A stretch of 60,000 bases of DNA, taken from contig CM043947.1 in the NCBI GenBank assembly GCA_014529385.2, positions 131,525,891-131,585,890 of the forward strand, written 5' to 3'. Shown piece by piece: positions 53,367-60,000 of the stretch. Origin of the DNA: Adiantum capillus-veneris (lineage: Eukaryota > Streptophyta > Polypodiopsida > Polypodiales > Pteridaceae). The translations under genes and the position numbers were made by a program. Each line of letters begins with the position of its first letter. Within the stretch, counting starts at the first letter, position 1. Under the pieces are notes generated by a model. The model searched no databases, was not told where the DNA came from, and saw only the letters and a list, made by a program, of their open reading frames with translations.

Positions 53367-55892
53367 AGCCCTAAGTAGGTGACCTTAGACTAATCCTATG
53401 AGGTGATTCATTCATTTACTTCGTATATCTTAGTTAGGAAGGATCTAGGAGTGGTGGACTCTTATGATCTTAGAGAGGTTCTAGGGAGCGTGTGTCTTGC
53501 TGGGTCTTTCGTGATAGACAGTTTAGTTTAGATTAGATTGGTTTTGTTGGAGTTTGAGTGGTTGTTGACATAAAAAGCATTTGCTCCTCCGTGTGCGGCA
53601 GTAAATTTCTTTATATTTTCAATTGCAAAAGACCCATTTTATGATTAGAAGTAGCTTAGGTAGGACCTGATTTGATCCTGATCTAGAGCTATCAATTGGT
53701 GTTCTATTTGCTTGATGTGTTTGATTGTATGTTAGATCACTAAAAAGAGGATTTGGTAGTGAAATATACAATAAACAAAGTTCAGAGAAATTTTCTATGA
53801 AACTGAGTGTTGCTGAGCACTTAAGAGGGCTCTTGGAAGAGTTCTGTGCCAAAAAACTGGAAATCTGCAACTTTAGACATCATACGTGTATGATGTCTTA
53901 AGGGCTAAACAGAGACCAAAACAGAAAATTTGACATTACCAGAGTGTTCGGAAGGGGGGTTTTACCCTAAGATCAACATAAAACAAGGGCTTTAACACTT
54001 CTAGAAACTCAATATACCAAGTCAGAGTGCAAAAAACGCAAAGAATAGGGAAAATTGATTCAGAGCTCATTTTTGCATTTAGACTTGATAAAAACACTTG
54101 AAACTCAAAGATAAACACTTGGAGAAGCTTAAAATTGAAAACTGGCAAAATCTAGGCAAAAAGACATCATATGGGTATAATGTCTTTTGGCACTTGTTGA
54201 AGTGATTTTTCAAATTTGACTTGGCAAGGTTGTTACAAATACTGTGCAAAGCTCAAATATCAATTTTGGACTGAAATTGGGCAAAAAGACATCATATGGG
54301 TATAATGTCTTTTGGCACTTGCTGAAGCGATTTTTCAAATTTGACTTGACAATATTGTTGCAAATATAGTGAATAGCTGAAATATCAAGTTTGGACCAAA
54401 ATTGGGCAAAAAGACATCATACGGGTATGATGTCTCTAACCTAATTCTGGGCATATTTTGATATTTTGCTAACACATATCCTTTGTACTAGTTGTCTAGA
54501 GCTTGTATTTCAAGTTTCATGTCTTTTGGATCACATTTGACCCCAAGTAAGTCAAAAATCGGAAAATTGCCAAGAAAATCCTAATCTGGCCATAACTTGC
54601 ACAAACAGAGTTCAAATTGAGTTTTGTGAGTGGACAGAGTATAAGAGTGATACTGAGAGTAAGCAAAGCAAAAATATCCAATTTTTGTGAAAAAAGACAT
54701 CATACGCGTATGATGTCTTGAGGGCTAAACAGAGACCCAAACTGAAAATCTGACATTACCAGAGTGTTCGGAAGGGGGGTTTTACCCTAAGTATGACTTG
54801 AGATAAGGGCTATAACACACCTTGAAACCTAAAAAACCAAGTCAGAGAGGAGAAAAAACGCTAAGAATACGCGCACGATGACCACTTGAGTATTTGTGAG
54901 CAAATTTTGACTTCTGACCTTGCAAGCTGATACAACATACTGTTTCAATCATCCATAGCAAGATTGGAAGAGTTTGGACAATTAACTTGAGAGAAAACGG
55001 GTGATTTGAACCTAGGAGACTGAAAACCAAAAACCTGAGTTTTAAAGCAAAACAAAGTTCCAAATTTTGTTTTAACCACATATATTTGATACTCTAGACA
55101 GTGTGAACACTTGACAGAAACAGATCTGAAATATGGACCAATAGACATCATACGCATATGATGTCTTTTTGCACTTCTGGAGGTGATTTTTAGTTTCTGA
55201 CTTGACCAGTAGCTTGTAAACATAGTCCACATCTCAAATATCAAGTTTGGATCAAAATTGAGCACTTAGACATCATACGCGTATGATGTCTCAAAGGTAA
55301 TTTTGAGCCCAAAAAAAAAGAAAAAAAAAAGACATCTTACGCATATGATGTCAGACATCATACTCATATGATGTCTTTTGGCAACTTTGGGGGTGATTTT
55401 CAAATTTTGACTTAACAAGTTTCTTGCAAACATAGTGCACAACTTACATATCACCTTTTGACCAAAATTGGGCAAAGTGACATCATACGCATATGATGTC
55501 TCAACCCTAAATCTGGGGCAAATTTTGAATTTTTGCTAACACAGATCCTTTTGAATTGTTGTTTAGAGCCTGTGTTTCAAATTTCATATCATTTGGAGCA
55601 CATTTGACCCCAAAAAAAGTCAAAAGTCGGAAATTGACAAGAAAAGCCTAATCTGACCTCTTAGCTTGCACAAACAGTGGTCAAATTGATTTTTGTGAGT
55701 TGGTAGAGGGTTAGGGTGACACAGAGAATCAACAGAACAAAAATCTCCAAAATCTATGAAAAAAGACATTATATGCATATATAGTCTTTTTTGGCAAATC
55801 TGGAACAGATTTCTTAGTGAAGTTGACAAAAGTCTTCCATCTAATAAAACAAACCATTTGACCAAGTATCATTCAATTTGGATCACTTTTGA
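53367..55892 (+). other. Long leader of element G
   Basis: About 2.5 kb between primer site and gag with no gene. The right 1.9 kb is a diverged repeat array carrying the 24-bp palindromes. Two long blocks (from about 53875 and from about 54695) share a 150-bp phrase that includes GTGTTCGGAAGGGGGGTTTT, showing a higher-order duplication. Confidence 0.75.
53875..55787 (+). repeat. Array of eleven 24-bp palindromes in the leader of element G
   Basis: Each unit is the arm AGACATCATAC, a two-base centre and the complementary arm. Positions: 53875-53898, 54162-54185, 54287-54310, 54412-54435, 54695-54718, 55143-55166, 55268-55291, 55330-55353, 55353-55376, 55478-55501 and 55764-55787. Those at 54695 and 55268 are perfect palindromes with a GC centre. 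53875 and 54412 have perfect arms with other centres. The rest carry one to a few mismatches. Start-to-start spacings are 287, 125, 125, 283, 448, 125, 62, 23, 125 and 286 bp. Every unit keeps exactly 24 bp although the spacer DNA is diverged. In RNA each could form a short hairpin, and in DNA a two-fold symmetric binding site. Confidence 0.95.
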
Positions 55893-56881
55893 TCACAGAG
55901 AATTGGGATAAACAAACTGCTAAGACTAAAAAGTCAGACTCCTCGAGAAGGAATACTGTATTCGAGATCTGGCAAATATCTCCAGAACAACCAACAAAGA
56001 TTAAGGGAACACGTCTCATTAGGAGATCGTATGGAGATAAATCCATTAGCAACTCTTAGACAAGAAGCTACAAAAGGTCTTGGAGAACAAATGCTACGCG
56101 TAGGAGACCACATCCATGAGGTCGACTCGTTCTCTCAGTACAGTGATTCATCACAGACAACAGAGTCCACGACTAAGCCAAATACAGGATTTGATCTAGA
56201 TCAAGAAAAGCTAATAGAGGAGTTGGTTCAAAGACTGCTCCTATTGTTTTTAGGGAACCCATGTGGTATGAGAAAGATCAGAATTGGACCAATCACACAA
56301 CAGAGGAGTGCTACTACACAGGGTCCGTGCGAGATAGACCCTATGAACGACCACTAGCACCAATACAAGCACCAAGGTATGCACACGAGAAATTTCCAGT
56401 ACCCCCAGGTTTTGAGAGAGTAACACTAGTCGTCCGGGGACAAACACAACTTATGTCAGAGGTCAAACCTATAGGACTAAGAAACACAACAATGGTGGGC
56501 CAACCGAGGATGCAACCACTAGTAATGACCCCAATGTATTACAATGAGCCTAGGAGATACTATCCTTTAGGAGCAGAAACGGGATATGGAGCACAGGGAA
56601 TGGTAAGGCCAAAACAACCATTACCGCCTACGGCCCAACCAACAGAGGAAAGGTATAACATGGACGGAAAAACGTTCAGATTCATTGCAGAGAGAGGTAT
56701 AGCACGGTGGCAACCTGCTTACAGCCACCAAGAAAAGCCAGAAGCCCTACAAACGAGGTTAGGCTGTAATAAATGTGGTGGTAACCATTTGATAAACGAT
56801 TGTCCACACACAGAAGTTGTGCCAATCAATGTTTATTGCCTTAGTTGTGCCACATATCATTTCATTTGTGATTGTCCATAG
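55893..56881 (+). pseudogene. Gag of element G
   Basis: The frame is open from 55893. An early stretch reads ILYSRSGKYLQNNQQRLRE, which recalls the LRSGR start of element H. The codon before LYSRSG is ATA, so the original ATG may have been lost. The first remaining ATG is 56031 (MEINPLATLRQE). A shift near 56250 leads to MWYEKDQNWTNHTTEECYY and PPGFERVTLVVRGQ. Two CCHC-like knuckles follow, CNKCGGNHLINDC and CLSCATYHFICDC, near the end at 56881. The usual Gag core between the N-terminal part and the WYEKDQNW region seems to be missing or very diverged. The fit to Gypsy Gag rests on the knuckles, the downstream protease and the leader. Confidence 0.65.
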
Positions 56882-58463
56882 AACCCAAATAGGGGTAGCA
56901 AAGGCTGCAAAAAATACTGAGTCTATCGTACAATTACCAAGCAGCTCCGAACACGATAATGTTGTGCCTCTTAAAGCCATGGCGAGATTAAAAACGCAAA
57001 AAGCTGTTGAAACCCCGTCAAGTGAAGAGCCTAAAATGGATATTCCAAGCGTGACACGAAGACAACGTAATACATGGAAAGCTAGGAAGGCAAGGATGAA
57101 AGTGAGAAAAGAACGTGAGGAAGCAATCCTAGCAGAAGAGTTAAGACAAATGAGAGAAAGATTAGAGAAATTAGAGAGTCAAAACAGAATTCAAGAAGAT
57201 GACTCTGAAAAGGAGAAGACAAAAAACGGCAAGGAAACAACAAGTGTGAGCTTGGAACGGTCGGTGTTAGTTGAAAAGGTACACAAACCATTGGACGCAC
57301 TGATGAGAGCTTACAAAGCAAGAGTAAATAACACTCAAACCCAGGAACAAAATTGGTTGACATATCCGAACGTAGAACTGGAAAAGCAAAGACTAGAGAT
57401 GTGTCAGAAAATGATCGAGACGGCACAAGCTCTATGAGAACCGCCAAGAGAAAAACTAGAGCATGAGACCGGAAACCCAACTCAAACAAATTCTATCCCT
57501 TCACCACATGAACAGATAGCTAAAACCGCTAAAAGTGTGCAAAAAGCTGAGAAAACGAATAGTGATGAACACAACAGATCAGGAGATGGAAAGTTTCATC
57601 CTGTGATACAGAGGTCTTATAAAAGAGACGAAGATTATGATGAGTTTTGGAAACAAGTGAGAGAGGCAAACTTAGCAAATGAGCTAAGTTTTCAAGCTAA
57701 TCAGAAAAATGGGGAAAAGGATATCAGGAACCCGCCCATCGAGGAATTTGAGGCAAGATCTCAGATAGACCTAGATCTGCACTCATACTGGGGAGATAGA
57801 GGCTCTGTTAGATCAATAGAGAGTAAACCTCATTCGTTGAATACCTTACCCTCATACTTAGGAGAGTATGAAGCCAAATCCGAGATTCGAGCACTTCCCT
57901 CACGAGGAATCTCTTCAGAGAAAGCCATGGACTGGCAAGGATTGATAGAGATATTGTCAACTCCAGTGACATGCACTATCACCCTAGCTGAGCTTCTAAG
58001 ACTACGACCAAATATGTGGGCAACGGTAGGAAAATGCTTAGAAAAATTTGGCGTAAAAGACCCAACTTCAAAGCTGCAAGAAGGGACACGAGAGCTGAAT
58101 AAGCCGCAAAAAAACGCAAAACCGGTACCTCTGAACAAGGTCGGAGAGTATTGTGAAGGAGAGGATGGGAATACAACTTTACCAGTTGAATTCCAGGGAG
58201 TAAAAACGATGGAAATACTTGACAACGGAGCAGGGGTGGCCATTGCCACAAAAGAAATATGGAAGAAATTGGGAAAACCGGCAATCAGGAAAACAAGGTT
58301 GAAACTCCAACTAGCTGACGGACATATGGAGAAACCTTTGGGACTCTTAGAGAAAGTCATAGTGACTTCTTGCGAGATTGAGTATGAGCATACATTTGCT
58401 ATTGTTGATTTTGGCAAGGAGAGAAACTATGATCTCATACTGGGAAGACCGTTCATGAGATAG
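56882..58463 (+). pseudogene. Linker and aspartic protease of element G
   Basis: After a frameshift at about 56881 the frame has a Lys/Glu-rich coiled-coil-like stretch (RNTWKARKARMKVRKEREEA), a TGA at 57435, then the same frame to 58463. PVTCTITLAELLRLRP near 57965 precedes the protease, as in related polyproteins. The protease has MEILDNGAGVAIATK (catalytic triad reads DNG instead of DSG or DTG), KLQLADGHMEKPLG and YDLILGRPFMR. A TAG at 58461 ends the listed frame, but the next codons (LKMVQDWGYEHICL) continue it. The protease would release Gag and Pol. The altered triad and stops suggest it is dead. Confidence 0.75.
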
Positions 58464-60000
58464 TTGAAAATGGTCCAGGATTGGGGTTACGAACACATAT
58501 GCCTGAGACACAAGGAAACCATGACACGAGTAAACTTGAAAGACCATAGTTACAAGGACGTGAATCGAACACCTGTCGAGGATTTCGATTCAGCTACATT
58601 AGCAGGAACAGAACTTTCAACTTGGCTAGGTAAACCCAAAGAGCTATGGATGTGTGGAGCTTCAAATTGTGGAAGCCTGAAACGCGAGGAATGTGTCTTA
58701 GAAAGGGCGATTGAGGATGAAACTTACATTGGTGAACCCTTTCCAGAGGAAGTTCTTGAACCATTAGAATGGACACACATTCTCGCCACACTAGATGTCT
58801 GTGCGATTCCAGATGGTCCCACAACAAAGTTTTGCAACAAAGACGGATACAATGTAGTTCCGCATTTCATGATGGCAGTAGTGATTGATAAAGAATCAGA
58901 TCAGAGTGATATACGAGCGAAAAAGGATGAACGAGAAAAGATAAATGAAGAGGATATGTCTCACGACATTTTGGATCGTCTAGATTGGGAAAATGACGCA
59001 GACAAGGAGTTTTCAAACAACTCTAGTGCACAAGAGGAAACAATCAAGGTGTGAGTGACCGGAGCTATCGACGAAGTCAAGGACCAGCAAGAAGTTCAAG
59101 AAGTGATGCTTACACAAAGCTTTAGCAAGTGCGCAGAATCTGCTAAACCCAGTGAAATGGCAGAGAAGCTTAATTTACAAGAAGCTGACACAAGATTCAA
59201 GGCACAAGAATCAAAGATTACTAAATCATGCAAGGAGGACATGAAAGACCTGGTAGTGAACAAGAAGATCAAATTCTTGATAAGTACGCATGAAGGAGTC
59301 AAGCTAAATTTCACAACAGAGATTTATCACATTGCCACGACGAATGTTATGTCATATGGCATGTGGTTACTTTTAGGTAAACCATAGCTTTATGATATTC
59401 AAGTAAAGGTTTTTATCTCACCGGGAATAGAATTCATAAGTTTGGGGATTGCAGAGGTGACCCTTAAACTACAGTCCAAAGAAGTAAAAGACAAATTCTT
59501 AGTGGTGGACTCTCAAAAAATGAGTACACACTTGATTTTGTCCAAGCAATGGGCGAAAATGTTTGAAGAAGCACCTGAATCTTCAACAGTGGTTAAGCCT
59601 ACGACAACTCAAAGATCTTTGGCCACTGTCCACAAAGGAAAAGCTAAAGCAAGTGAAACAGTGTTCTGCAACCAAAATCCTTCACTTCAGTCAAAGTATT
59701 TAATCCAGCCAATTCACGTACACGAAGAAGCCTCTACATCAAAATCCAAACCCTTGACAACACAATGGAAACCAAAGCGCAAAGTCTATCAACTAAAGTT
59801 TCCATCGCAACAAAGCCTCCACAAAAGAAAGAAACAGGTCAGCCAAGTATTAGCATCCAAGGAGTACATCAAGGACAAAGATCCAATCTGGGTACCAGCA
59901 TCAAAAGAACCACGACAAGCAAAAGTCACAGGTTGGATAGCATCAAACAGTTCAATCACTGCTCAAGGCTACTATGACGAGAACATCAAAGTATGGGTCA
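58464..60000 (+). pseudogene. Long protease-to-RT linker of element G (runs off the window)
   Basis: The protease frame stays open for more than 500 codons, interrupted only by TGA 59052 and TAG 59385. I recognise no domain with confidence. Stretches are RTPVEDFDSATLAGTEL, WMCGASNCGSL, an acidic region around DRLDWENDADKEF, then VNKKIKFLISTHEGVKLNF and MWLLLGKP-stop-LYDIQVKVF. The last resembles the LLGRPWL end of a retropepsin. The final part is basic (WKPKRKVYQLKF, HKRKKQVSQV). No RT motif appears before 60000, so the spacer before RT is unusually long. The frame is open at the window end. Confidence 0.6.

Noticed and set aside
53875-55787. CRISPR-like array
   Set aside because: Repeats are 24-bp palindromes but the spacers are long, related to each other and of mixed length, and the setting is a plant retrotransposon with no cas genes.
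57830-58417. 195-codon minus-strand frame opposite element G protease
   Set aside because: It is an antisense shadow of the protease region; the plus frame has the ILDNGAG and LILGRPF motifs.

Overview
The window is eukaryotic and almost certainly nuclear DNA of a land plant with a large, repeat-rich genome. Every confidently recognised coding region belongs to a retroelement of plant type: Ty3/Gypsy chromoviruses with an initiator-Met-tRNA primer site, Gypsy elements with a tRNA-Asp-like primer site, Tnt1/Tork-like and other Ty1/Copia elements, a LINE, and a probable Penelope-like reverse transcriptase. Long AG and AC dinucleotide arrays are common. I recognised no host gene, tRNA, rRNA or CRISPR array. 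The Penelope-like fragment and long AC arrays would fit a non-flowering plant such as a fern, lycophyte or conifer, but this is a weak inference.

Layout. 1-3564: the 5' part of a minus-strand Gypsy element (called H): gag, a repeat-filled leader and a primer site. 3565-13400: its LTR edge, microsatellites, a 5'-truncated LINE (7.1-8.3 kb), a triplicated scrap of Copia RNase H (8.7 kb) and otherwise unrecognised DNA. 13.4-17.1 kb: a LINE end, a decayed Penelope-like RT and a decayed Copia RT, all minus strand. 17.3-39.4 kb: a nest. A scrap of LTR is cut by the 5' end of a Gypsy family (E). Inside lies a nearly intact 8.9-kb chromovirus (D, minus strand, 22526-31435) with near-identical LTRs and a GAAAG target duplication. 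Then come E's primer site, an unexplained ORF, degraded gag-pol, and a second copy of the E LTR, cut at 39428 by Copia element A. 39.4-44.5 kb: Copia A (minus), with a truncated 5' LTR joined to a piece of another Copia integrase. 45.4-52.4 kb: Copia element C (plus), split in its protease by Copia B (46510-51834, CTCTT target duplication, extra tandem 3' LTR) and later by Gypsy element G. 52.4-60.0 kb: element G (plus), running off the window end.

Most unusual is the leader of G, between primer site and gag. It holds eleven 24-bp palindromes built on the arm AGACATCATAC, at spacings of 125 and about 285 bp. Element H has four palindromes with an unrelated arm (GTAAATAATC) at about 250-290-bp spacing in the same position. 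Two elements with the same primer-site type therefore carry different palindromes in the same layout. Other notable points are a strong excess of nonsense codons that look like C-to-T changes at Gln codons, an unidentified ORF between primer site and gag in element E, and a roughly 92-bp LINE-RT-like insert inside Copia C.
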